A DNA stretch of 64,000 nucleotides from Chaetomium olivaceum. Its lineage: Eukaryota; Ascomycota; Sordariomycetes; Sordariales; Chaetomiaceae. A program made the position numbers and the translations under genes. Positions 1 to 11,114 of this stretch are shown piece by piece (positions within the stretch are counted from its first letter, which is position 1; each line of letters opens with the position of its first letter). A model generated the notes under the pieces. The model ran no database searches. It saw nothing but the letters and a program-made list of their open reading frames with translations, and was not told the origin of the DNA. The stretch is from assembly GCA_039881045.1 (NCBI GenBank), contig JAYWVB010000001.1, positions 248,001 to 312,000 on the forward strand, read 5' to 3'.

Positions 1-1152
1 GGCCGCTCATGCTCTCGCCACCGAAGGACATGGACCGGGGAGGCGGTGCTGGATACGACGACCAAGCAATATCATCCCTAGCAGATGAGTCGGAGCCTAC
101 CGAGGCCGACCATGCCACTGACGACGGCGCATGCGGTGTGTAAGGAGAAAACGCCGGGGTAACGGGGGAGTCGCCCGGATACGATCTCCATGTCGCATTC
201 ATGTCGCTCGGCTTGGAGGAGTTGGGACTCGCGTCCGCCGACATCCAATTGGTCATCCCATGCTGCCCGTACTCATACGAACGGGTACTTGAAGCTACAG
301 ATTGTTAGCAACCCGGACACCGCCGCGCAGGACTACTCGGTGACCAAGATTGGCACTTACATTTGGAATCAGAGGGATGGCTGTCGCTTCCGGAGGGCTT
401 CATAGGCGGGGCCATGTTCTGAATGGGCGGCATTGCCAGCTGAGGATAGGGTTGCTGCCCATGAATTTCGGATGGGATCCCGGGTTGCATTGCCGGCGAG
501 GAAGAGGCCGAGGTGACCTTGGGGCCAACCGAAGATCGCGATCCAGACCCCGACTTCTGCCTCGTGTCCACGACCGGTTGCTGGTCAACGGGATAGAAGC
601 TGCATTCCTTCTTCAGACGTATACAGTTTATGCAGCGCCCCTGGACGTCGTTTTGTGACGGGACACATCTGATCTTCCGTCGACGGCAATGGCCTACGCT
701 GTGTGTCAGCTTTGAGACCTGGGGGGTGGGGCATTCCATGGGGGGTAGGTATTACCGCATGCAACAGACGTCCGATGGTATCCCAGCTTATTTCTCCTTC
801 TCTCGGCGGCAGCATCCTGTGCCGAAGCACCTGCTTGCTGAGGGGACTGCTGCGGGTGTCCTTGCGGCGGCCCGACGACCGGCGTCGATATTGACCGTCT
901 CAACTCGGAACGCTCCCTCGGAATGCTCGAATCGTCCATTCCCGACGATGCATGGGATGCCACGGAATAGCTGGGCAAGTAACCCGATGGTGCCATGTCC
1001 ATGTCGGTGCCGTTCGGAGGCGGCGGGGGGTATTGGTATGCCATAATGTCTGTCATGGGCTCCCTTCGTGGCACGGCAGGAGATATGGCAGAGCTCTTTG
1101 ACGCCCAGGGTTCCAAAGTGGGTTTCGAAGGCGGCTGGGCAACAGCTGCCAT
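1..1152 (-). CDS. Zn(II)2Cys6 transcription factor, 5' part (runs off window start)
   Basis: A DNA-binding regulator, presumably nuclear. Exons on the minus strand are 1152-756, 693-361 and 294-1, with introns 755-694 (62 bp) and 360-295 (66 bp, branch CTAAC). Joining exons 1 and 2 creates the zinc cluster, beginning ACGHCRRRKIRC and ending CINCIRLKKEC, so the first intron splits the DNA-binding domain just after its first cysteine. The N-terminus is Pro/Gln/Ser-rich, with YPPPPP near the start, and the region after the cluster is Ser/Pro-rich and probably disordered. In-frame ATGs also occur at 1056 and 1044, and either could be the true start. The C-terminal part lies outside the window. 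The 7.5 kb gene-free upstream region resembles that of developmental or nutrient regulators (inference). I assign no ortholog. Confidence 0.85.
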
Positions 1153-4100
1153 GTAAGAATATCGTTATAGTACGGTACGTCAACGCCCCGATGAGGAGCA
1201 GGCAGGGCAGAGACGAACGGACTAGGGTATGGTGACCGAAGGTCGGAACGAAGGTCGAACCGTGGTGAAGTAGGTGAGCTGCTCTTGCGATGAGTGATGC
1301 TTTTTTACTAATCACAGAACTCCCTACGGCAGATCCAAATGACAAAGGTCAGGGGCCGAAATGTGGATGCGGCCGTGGCCCAGATATGACGCCAACGGAC
1401 CGGACGACGGCAAAGATAGACGCACCCGGAGGCAGGGAGCGAGGGCGGCTGGCCAATCGAGACGGTGGTCTTGCGGTTCGCGGCAACTGGGGCAAGCAAG
1501 ATCCAAGGAATATGACTGGCGACTCAATTCACCCTTTTCGGTTCAGGCTGGCCCGGTCCGAGCTGACAGGCAACCGCGACGACAGGAGCGGCGTTCTGCA
1601 AGGGGCCGCACGGCAGCAGGAGCTCGGGCTATATGTGACGCCGAGTAATGCCCCCTTCGTGCGCTGCGAAGCAGGCGCCAAATGAGCGATAGTTTTGCGT
1701 GTGGGTTATTTAGGTGCGCGCCTAAAGTTCGAGAAGATATGAGCAGGTGCTCAACAGCTGGATGGATCCGGGAGCGCAAGAGGGGTGTTGTGTCAAGAGC
1801 TTCCTGCAGCGCACGACCGGTTGAACCGAGTGGTGACTGCAATGGAACAGGAGGGCGAAAGCGAGTCCAGTAGCCGCGTTGAAGGCTCGGCTCACACGCC
1901 GAATTTTTGGAACCGATCGAGGTGGTCGTGGGTGGGTAGAACAGGGGGATCCCGCAGGTACTGTTTTTGGAAGTTCCTGTGCAACCTTCCGGGTGATTTG
2001 GCGTGGACGTTCTTTCGAGGTGCCGGCGACGGCTTGGAAATCGGGACCGTCGGGCGCGCGAGTCTGCGGGCGCAAAAGCTTGAATATCTCGGTGGCTGCC
2101 GTCTGGCGCTTGTTGTGATGAGATATCACGAATCAAGCTTGCCAGGGGTGATCAATGATCGCTAGTCTTGGATGGTAGGACGTGGGGTGCCTCGAGCTTG
2201 CCAACAATATTCGGGGGCCGCACAGGTAAGGCACAGTCTCTTCGACCAACGCAGTTTGATGAGACGTGGCTGGTTGCTTCGATTGAGCACCTCTGAGGCA
2301 AAGGCAGGCAGAGCAAGGTGCGATGAGTCGGCAATCGAGAGCTCCAAAGGGGAGGAGGGGGTTCACTTCTATTACCGAACTGCGGGATAAGCAGTAGGCG
2401 TACTGGCCATTCAGGTTTCGAAATTTCAGTCTTTTTCACCTGCAGAGAAGAAAGGCAGGCTCGGTTGGCGCGGCGTAATGGTTGGTAACGAACGGCGTGG
2501 CGACGGCGGTGTCAACCACAAAGAGCTTCGAGACCCCGATGTGTTGGAAACGACTGGCTTGGCCACGCACTCGGGATGACCTCGAGGGTTGGCGAGTCTA
2601 TGAAAGCTGAAAGCTTGCTGGTGTACCAGGCAAGAGGAAGGGTAATTCGGGCCGGCCCTGCGCCTTGCTTTTTGTTGTTGCAGGCGTTTGTTTTTTTCGG
2701 TCGTTTTGATGAGCTTCGATTTCCTGGCTGGCTGAGAGAAGCACTTGGCCTAAGAGAGCCCGATCAGCTGTGGCTGACGGGAGGGCGCAAGGTGTAGCTG
2801 GGTTTTGGGCGGCAATCGAGGCCCAAGTAAAAAGAAGGAGCTCCAGTGGTTGAGTGGTTGTCAAGCACAGCGCTGTCTCGGAGGGTGGTTGTGTGGGAGT
2901 GGCCTTCGGAAGTTGTCCGGGGGGTAGGTTGGCGAAGCTGGGTAATCGGAGACGGACTCGGATGCTATATTGGCGGCGCAAACAGTCGAGAGGAGAACGA
3001 GGTGTGTGGCGGAACCGGGCAGTGACAATGGGGCGTCAGATCAATTAAAGGAAGGGCATATATTAAAAGCGGCGGTTTCCTCGACGTCTCTTTATTCCGC
3101 GGGCAGGAACAACGGCGGAGACACAATGAGCGCAGCCGGACATGGAAGGTACGGTGCAGCCAGGCAAGGGCCAGAACAGATAACGGGCAAGAACGTTGGA
3201 CTTTGGAAAATACAGCACAAACTCGAGAATAAAAGATGAAAAAGGACCCGCCGACAGGTTCAATCGGCTTGCGCATCGACTGCTTCCATGCGAGGCCAGG
3301 CCCTGGTGGCTAACATGGAAAAATGGCTGTTACCTTGTCCAGGGGGCATGGGGTTAATTCATCCTTTGATCATTGCTAAAGGCTGAAACACCGTTTCCAG
3401 CATTTGGCTCTCCGGAAAGATGTCAGGATCTTCTTCCAGAGCTTCCCCCCGTTGACCCTGGCTAGTCTCGACGATTAACCGATCTGGTAATCAGGGCAGC
3501 AGCTTAGGCATGTGCTTTCGTCCATTCACCCTTCCATGCCTGTTGTGATGGGATTGGACTGGTGTGTATGTAGGCACCTGTACCAGTGGCCCCTCTCCCA
3601 TTCTTCCGTCAAGCATCCCAAATAACACCCCTCCCCCCCCTCCCTCCCCGGCTTGATTTCGGCGCCAACTACCTGCACAAACAGATAGTTTGTATCAGTG
3701 GTTGGCTGCTGCCCGGCCCCTTCCACGAAGCTTCTTTGTTGCGCTCCAGGGTCGGGACCAAAGGGTGGCCGAGAGGGTGAGGGTCGCATCCTTGTCCAGG
3801 GTAGGCAGTGGTTCATGCGCAAAAGGGTGGTATCCGGCCGGGAACGACCCCCATGAGGGAGATCTGATCGTGGAATCTGAGGAGCGGGCGGGCATGGAAG
3901 GCGATCAAGAAGACTGGAATGGCTTCTTCCAGGGTCCAAGCGCATCGCGGACCGCTCCCAAATGAACCCACATCGCAGGGTTGGATAAGTGCGACATCAA
4001 TAACCGTTGGGCAATTGTGGGCTCGCAACGGTGCCACCAATTCGGAAAACATATGCCATCAATTCCGGCGCGCCGCGCGTTGGGGGTTCGGGTGGCTGAC

Positions 4101-6217
4101 AGTTGTGACTTTTGTGTGGGAAAATTCCCCTGCCGAGGTTTGGGGAGACTGCGCGCCCGCCCTGCTCTGGGTGTTTGGGTCGTCTGGGTGTTGTTCCCAA
4201 GGGTTCAGCCATCCCTGCCCCCTGGCTTACGTCCCTTTCAGGGAAAGTGCGGCCCCAATCCAGCCCAGCCACAAGTTCTTTCCCGCCTTCCCGGGAGCTG
4301 AATTGGCTGTCTCGTGGAGGGCAGTCACAAGCAATTTGAGAAGTATGGAGGTATTGTGTATGGGGGTGCATACAAGTCCCTCCCTTGGTACAGTGACGTG
4401 TCTGTTTTTTTGTCGATCACTCAGCTATCGTTTCTCGCGCCGGCTCTACTTGTATGATGATGTCGTCTGGAGTGAGCAACTACATAGTACGAATACGCCG
4501 GCTGCCTTGCCCTTAACAAGTTAGTGTAGCGTAATGTATTTCGTCGTCACAGGTATTCGCCGAACTAACCATGTACATAAGAGAAATAACAGCTGGAGAA
4601 AACCGAAGACTGCGCTAACGTTAAAAAGACGTGGCGTGGCCGAAAGCTTCCAGAACAACATGAACGTCCGGGCTGGGCATGGAACGGAGGAATGCCGTTT
4701 GAGGCCTGTAATAAGCGCTGTCATGCAGCGAGGTGCTGCTCACAACAAGGAGCCCCTCGCCGGCTGGACAAACCAGGTTTGCTCTGAGACCACTAGTGCC
4801 GGGTACCTTGCATGGACTGGCGCTGGGGCGGTTCAGTGGCCGCGCCGCCTTGGAGTTTGGACGGAGAGTTGATCGCAGTTGCATCGAGCGAGAGCGGCAT
4901 CACGGCATTGGCTCGTTTCTCAGCAGTCGCTCCAACAGCCAACCCCTTCAATTTCTCCCATCCGTTCCTCCAGCATGCAGTACGACGCATCTCCATGCAG
5001 ATTCGATATTGGCTATTTGGGATGCAGGGCGGTGCTAGAGAGTCAGATATCTCTCGACATGGCCGGCAAGCTGGTAAAATGCCGGCTGGATTTCTGTCGT
5101 GCTTCGAACCACTCGAGCCCTGCCTCCCGGAGGTTCATGCAACATTGGCGAACCAGTGATACAGTGGGACAACCAGGTTTAGGCGTACAGAAGGTGTTAT
5201 CAGATCCAAGGTCTCTTTTACGAGCGCCAACTGTGAGCTTCCAGCAAGTGAGCAAGTTCCAACCAGGGAGAGCCTTGGGGAGCCTGAGCGCAGGCTTTCC
5301 CAAGCTGGCCTCACGACTGCCGACTATGATGAAAAGTATGTGTATGGATTTACCAGCTGTCCCCACGTGGGTGTGAACAAGCCCGGCACAGTGGACCGGC
5401 CGATGGCGGGGGCGCATCAACACACTGCAATGGCCACGGAATCCGGAACGGTGTTGAGCGTCTCGGGATCCCCAGGGCCCAGGGCCAGGGTGTTCGGCGG
5501 CTTCCAGAAGGAAAAGGTGAGAGGGAGTCCGATATGGGACGAACCAGATCCGTCTAGCGCATGAACCTGATCTCCCCAAGGATATTCGGGCTGGCCGAGC
5601 AAGCGTCACAGGGCTCCCATTCTTCACACCCGCGACCCTGATAATGTCGAGATGGGCGATCAAACTTCATGTTGATAGTCCAAGACATCAAGCGCAAGAC
5701 CTGCAAAAAAAGGAAGCCAAAAAAGAAGAAAAATGAAATGAGCACAGCCCGCACAAGTATTTGCTCTCCGACCCCATTTGGGATATCTTGACGCCCGTCA
5801 CGCGAGTACACGCGTTAACTAATATCGGAGACAGCCGATTTAGGGCAGGATCTGAAGGTTGGAGATGGAGACGAGAGAAAAAGCGAGGAGAGTGTGCTGA
5901 GCAACGACCCCACAGTGATCGGAAACAAGGGCCGAAAGCCAAGTAGGCAGGGGCCCGATAATGACGACATGGTTTTCACAACGTGTCTCAACCCCTAACC
6001 CTGGCTGCCTGGCTCACAACTGGCTTACAACTGACCCCCACCGTTTCTTGGTCGCATGCACGCACCATCAAGCACATGCTTCTGGGAGGAGGGAATGCGA
6101 CAGGATGTGAGAGGACTAACGGCAAAACATCACCGTAATTCCGACACAAAACTGAGCATGCAGAGGGGAACCCACGCAAGTACTATGGGACAGCCCTCTG
6201 CCAAGCCCGCACCTGCC

Positions 6218-6256
6218 CCAAACTTGGGCGCCAAACTTGTGCGCCAAACTTGCACC
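6218..6256. repeat. Three tandem 13-bp units, CCAAACTTGKGCG
   Basis: Copies start at 6218, 6231 and 6244. The first two differ at one base; the third keeps CCAAACTTG and diverges after it. This could be a clustered protein-binding site or a neutral minisatellite. Confidence 0.7.
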
Positions 6257-6461
6257 TGCTTTGGCTTCGAGAGCAGCTCTTTCCACACGTGCTCCTGATC
6301 CACCCCGATTGGTTACTCGACCCGTCTCGGATAAATTACGAATTCCAGATTCCGATTTCACACTCTTTTCAAGTTTAAGGTGGCGTTCTCTTCAACTGAC
6401 CTAACCTGGAAAAACAGACTGGACAGCCTAACTGAGCCAGGCAGGGGCGTCATTGCCGGTT

Positions 6462-6485
6462 CCCCAACTCCCCAACTCCCCAACT
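6462..6485. repeat. Three tandem copies of CCCCAACT
   Basis: Three exact 8-bp units followed by CCC. A simple tandem repeat with no assigned role. Confidence 0.7.
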
Positions 6486-8714
6486 CCCAGTGCCTTTGAT
6501 TTTATCCCCAAAACCGTTTATCACTCAGTGCCGCCTCCACTTATGCATGTCTTGCAGCGGGCATATTCAACCTGCATCCCCTCGGAGTCAATTGGCGCTT
6601 CCAATAACTCAGGCCTTGGCATTGCAAGTGCACGAATTCCATCTCGCCATCATCTACGCCAAGCATTTCGTTCATCGCATCCCAGGTCCGGCAAACACAC
6701 AGAACGGCAGGTGTCCTTCGGCTCTCGTCTCTGGGTAAAACCAGATGGCTGCATCTCGTCTGAATCGTTCTAGTGTACGAAGGAGTGTAGCGCTAGCCGG
6801 GCGTTGCTGGCGGATCTGACAGTGTTGCACCCGGCTCGCTTCCAGGAATTCGCATTCTCGCCAGGAACCACTCACCACAGCCACCGTGTGCCACCCTCCC
6901 TCCACCTTAATCATAACCGCCTTGCAGCCGCGTTATCTGTCCGGTAGTAATATGTGCAATCCGCTATGCGTGTCCGCAGATGAAGGCGACTAGGCAGCCT
7001 GCCCTGTCTCGGGCCTCCGGATGAAGCTCCTCGGGCGCGTGTGGCAGGCAATGAGAAGCACTAGAAGGCAATACCACCATCCTGGATTGACCCTGTCTGG
7101 CGCCCCGGCAATAGTCAATGCGGCCATGTCGAATGGCCATACACTCTCACCATCCGCCTGCTTCTCAGCTCTTCTCTTCATCCCACAATGTCCATCAGTG
7201 GGCCGACACGAGAACTGACTCCTCTCTGCAGGTTTGATCTTCGTTTAGCCAGATTACCATCGTGCTGTGGAAGTGTCGATTTTTTCGTATCCAGTCTGTG
7301 CCAGCCTTCCTCTAAAGATGTCGTTTGGATACACAATTCTGGCAAAATCGGTGGTCGGCCCGTTTTGGCCCGGTACAGCATCCATTGTCAGATTGGCGAG
7401 CCGAATTTGAAGATATAGTACGCCATACTAAGAGAGAGAAGAAGCCAGCCGATGTCGACCATCGGTTTACCTGAAGCTAGGAGGGAGGGTGGTGGAACAA
7501 GCGCTGATATTGCACGGAATCTCCCGCCTTAGCCGCCCCGATCAAAACCAAATGGAACTCGAAACTCTGTGATATTATTCCAGTCGGCTGTTCGCTAAGC
7601 AGAGTTTCAAAGATGTGAATTGACGGATGTTGCTCTGTGTTACCAGCGGCAACTCGAAGGTGGTCACATCAACCTGGTTTCGCAAGCATACCTACTTCGG
7701 ACAGCTATCTCAACATGTTTGACAACCCAAATTCGGAGAGCACGGTAGTCCTGCGAAGCGAAGCGCCTCTGACGGAATTCCCGCACACGCCGATAGTGTA
7801 GTGTCGGCTGTTACATCGCGTCTCTCCATCGCAGCTCTTGGGTTATGGATGGAACGCTACTTGCTTGCAGCCGATACAGTGACCTGGACACGCAGCCCCC
7901 GTCTCACACGCTACGACATGATTTCCCGGATTCGCCTGTATCGCTCGGCGCCACTCCGGAACCACACAAGCAGAACCGGGCCGGCTGAGTCCAGCCGGGA
8001 CAACTCGAGCCGACTTTTCGACTATTCTCGAATGAACCTGAGTTCTCCCATACTCGGAATAATTAGACGACATCTCAAACAACACCCATCAGGGGATCTT
8101 TTGTGTAGGTCATGAACAGGCATCCGTCACAGCGCTCGTCGTGAGCTCGTCGTTCCAGATCCGGGGGGGCATCCTCCGCCGGCATAGACTGAATCTTGTC
8201 CGGGCCGTTTCCTACGCGGACATTCCCGAACCTTGTTAACAACCGATGTCGCATTCCAACCGTTGGGATCTGGCAGCCGTACGACAAGCCACCCGTCAGA
8301 CTGGCCACTTCTTACGTCTTTGGCTCCCCCGCTAAGCCACCGTCTTCAGCATGCTCTGTTCACTACCTTCTACAGCGGTGATCAGATATTCGCGACAAAC
8401 CCAGTGGTAGCATCTTGTAAATACCCAATTTACGCTTCATTGCAGATGAATGTAGGGGGTGGCCGGCACTCGCTTTCTTCCGGTAATGTTTAGACATCCT
8501 AACGAGACCGATATTATTTTTGCAGCGTATGGTGCGACTACCAATCTATCATGACGCTGCACCGCGATTCTCCTTAACGCCGAGCAAGCATTCCCAAAGT
8601 CTCATGTACACACCAAGAACATCCGGTTGTACCAAAACCCCACCGTCGAGGACCGAAAAACCTTGAACGACGTGATAAACGACTACTCTGAACATCCCCA
8701 GCCAGATATTGCAA

Positions 8715-11114
8715 TTATGAACCGGAAGCCCTCTCTGGAACAAACTCATACTGCTCAGCAGAAGCTGTGCCCCGGGGTTCATGTTGGTCGGACATAACAG
8801 AATCATTCCCCTCGCTGCTTGCATACGCACTATCCACCCTTACAACAAAGGTGTCGTGCAGGAAGAACAGGAACCGGTCGACGTCATGAACTGTGCTCAT
8901 CGCTCCGAGGCTGGCTCGGACCACCCTGTGTCTGAGTGTTGGCAGTGGAACGGTAGGTATAAGGGGTAGGGCTTACCCAGTTGGTAATTCATTGATGAGG
9001 CCAATTCCATCGGGCCCTACGGTACGGATGTTAGCATTAGAATCGAGGTTGAGGTAAAGTTGTATCGAAGCGAACCTACCACAGTGATGCCCAGCAGATC
9101 GAGCCCGATGTAGCTGCCACGGTTCGTATTGCAGTGCCGTGAACAACCCGCCAGGACAACATATTCCTAGTTCCACCTAGTCAGCATTTGCTAATGACCT
9201 TGCCCCTTACTAAGTAAACAATCGGGGGCGAACTTACCGCCAGATCGCACATAGACCCCCCTATCGTTGGCCAGCCTTTCCACCGTGGCATAGGTCTCGT
9301 ATCCCCCATCAGCCCGGAACACATTAAACGCCACCGTAGCGCCGTGCAGCCTGGCATCACCGAATGCCTCTTCCCCGGCTTCGCCTTCGTAGATGTTGCA
9401 CAACGGTTGCCCATTATCGTACCGCAACCCCTTCATCCCCACGTACATCCTCCTCATCAACGCAGTCGTATGCGTTGAGATGTTTTCCATCGACCCGTAC
9501 AGCTCAGCATGGACATCAATTGCCTCGCCAAGTGCCAGGATACTGTGAAATGGCAACGTCCCGTCCTCAAGGCCCTCATGCAGCGAGACACCATGTTCGT
9601 CCCCAGCAGTTGCCGCAGGCCCGGCTTCCAACCCTTTCGAGAGGTGCCATGCCCCGCCAACGGCGCTCACAATCGACACGGTCCCGCCGCCAAAGTACTT
9701 CCTCAGCGCCAGGATATGCCCCGACTCCTTACGGACCACCAGCCCGCCCAGGTCAGGAAACCCAAAGATCTTGTAGAAAGAAACGCACACGAAATCAGGC
9801 GCCGCCTCCGGATCCGCAAATACCCCTTCCAGCCCGCTCGTCATCGCCAGCGCCGCAGCATCCATCAAGCTGTACGTATCGCCCCGCCCACGGCGCGCCA
9901 GCCCACGCACCCTCCGCGCCCACTCCGCCACCGGCAGCCGGCGCCCCGTCAGGTTGGACTGCCCCGGCCACGCGAACAGGCCCAGGCTCGACGCCCTCCC
10001 CATATCAGCACCAGCGCCAGCACCAGGACCAGACCCCGACGACTCGAAATCCAACCACCGCTCCACCTCGGCATCCCCCCCACCAAAACAGTAATGCCCC
10101 CCGCTCCCCGTCAACTCACGCACCCCAACCAGACTGGTATGCGCCTCAGCATGGTAGCCATACCAAAACCCACCACCCCCCCTTCTCCCTCCCCTACTAC
10201 TACCACCACCACCACCAACACCATCAACACCACCACCACCACCAACCCCACCCACACGCACACCCATACCCAGCCCCAGCATACCCAAATCCCGAAACGC
10301 CTCCGCCACCAATTTGATCCCCGCCGTGGCGTTGGCCACAAACACCAGGTCGAAGTGGGCCGGGTCGGCGCCCAGGAAGCGCAGGGCGGCGGCGCGCACC
10401 GAGTCGACGGCGGCGCCGGAGCGGGCCGCGGGCGCGTTGGCCGAGTGCGGGTTGCCGTAGAGGTTGGCGGAGAGCAGGGCGGTGGTGCGGTGCAGGGTGG
10501 AGAGGGCCGGGATGGTGGCGCCGCTGTGGTCGAGGTAGGTTCCTGTTTGTGGGGGAAGGGGTGGGTTAGTGTTGTGTGGGGTGGGTGGTTGGGTGGTTAG
10601 GGTGGTCGGGTGGCTGGATGGGGAAGACGGAGAGGTGGGGGTTGGGTGTTTGAGGGGGCCCTGACAGGAGGGAGGAGAGGAGGGCAGAAAGAGGGAGAGA
10701 GCGGAAAGGAAGGAAGGAAGGTTTGGTGGGGTGACGGGATGGGGGGTGGGAACGGGACGAACCTTGGTTCATGTGGGGATACTCCTCCCGACGGATGAGC
10801 TCGACTGGTTTACTGTAAGGGGTTGGGAGCTCGGTGGTGTCACTGTTGTTGAGCACTTCGCAGTTGGTGGACTCTTTACCGTTGGTGACATGGACTGGGT
10901 CAAACGTGGCATTCGGGTCACGCCCGTGTGCTTTGGCTTTGGCTGGCAAGGACACAGGTTTGACGCCCGGGCTCAGCCGACGGCGGAGAGAAGTGAGGGA
11001 TCTGCGGCGCCATGAGATATCTGGTGCTGATCCTTTCGTGTCACCGTTCGTGGTAGTGATATGGTGTTCACGCTTCCGCCCCGAGAGACGGACAAGAATG
11101 TTGGATTGAGCCAT
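8715..11114 (-). CDS. Molybdenum cofactor sulfurase-like aminotransferase (class V), no MOSC domain
   Basis: A PLP-dependent cysteine-desulfurase-fold protein of about 664 residues. Minus-strand exons: 11114-10763, 10542-9238, 9166-9080, 9016-8977 and 8925-8715. The introns are 220, 71, 63 and 51 bp and all junctions keep frame. Family motifs run in order: TYLDHSGAT near residue 119, NPHSANAP, SLMDAAALAMT near 343, the PLP-lysine motif SFYKIFGFP (about K375), ICCPGG near the desulfurase cysteine, and LPTGVVRASLGAMST. Full-length fungal sulfurases of the HxB type continue into a MOSC domain. Here the frame stops about 55 residues after the last motif. Residues of about 207-242 are a Gly-rich insert. 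The family transfers sulfur to Moco of xanthine dehydrogenase-type enzymes. Whether this shorter form does so is unknown; it may be a paralog with another role. Confidence 0.87.

Larger units (their letters stand above)
1153..8714. other. Gene-free region, 7.5 kb
   Basis: I found no coding region here. Open frames of up to about 200 codons occur on both strands, but none shows domain-like composition or splice-consistent extension. The stretch holds the promoter and probably the leader of the regulator ending at 1152, and the 3' flank of the sulfurase-like gene ending at 8715. Short tandem repeats lie at 6218-6256 and 6462-6485. Confidence 0.6.

Noticed and set aside
3919..4524. Plus-strand 201-codon frame in the long empty region
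   Set aside because: Cys/Trp-rich random composition, no splice extension, no recognisable domain.
5043..5663. Minus-strand 206-codon frame
   Set aside because: No domain, no family-like sequence; length is within chance for GC-rich DNA.
9364..10600. Long plus-strand frames (317 and 363 codons) rich in Pro, His, Thr and Arg
   Set aside because: They are antisense to the sulfurase-like gene. Their composition is the complement of its Gly-rich and GC-biased codons, and no domain is seen.
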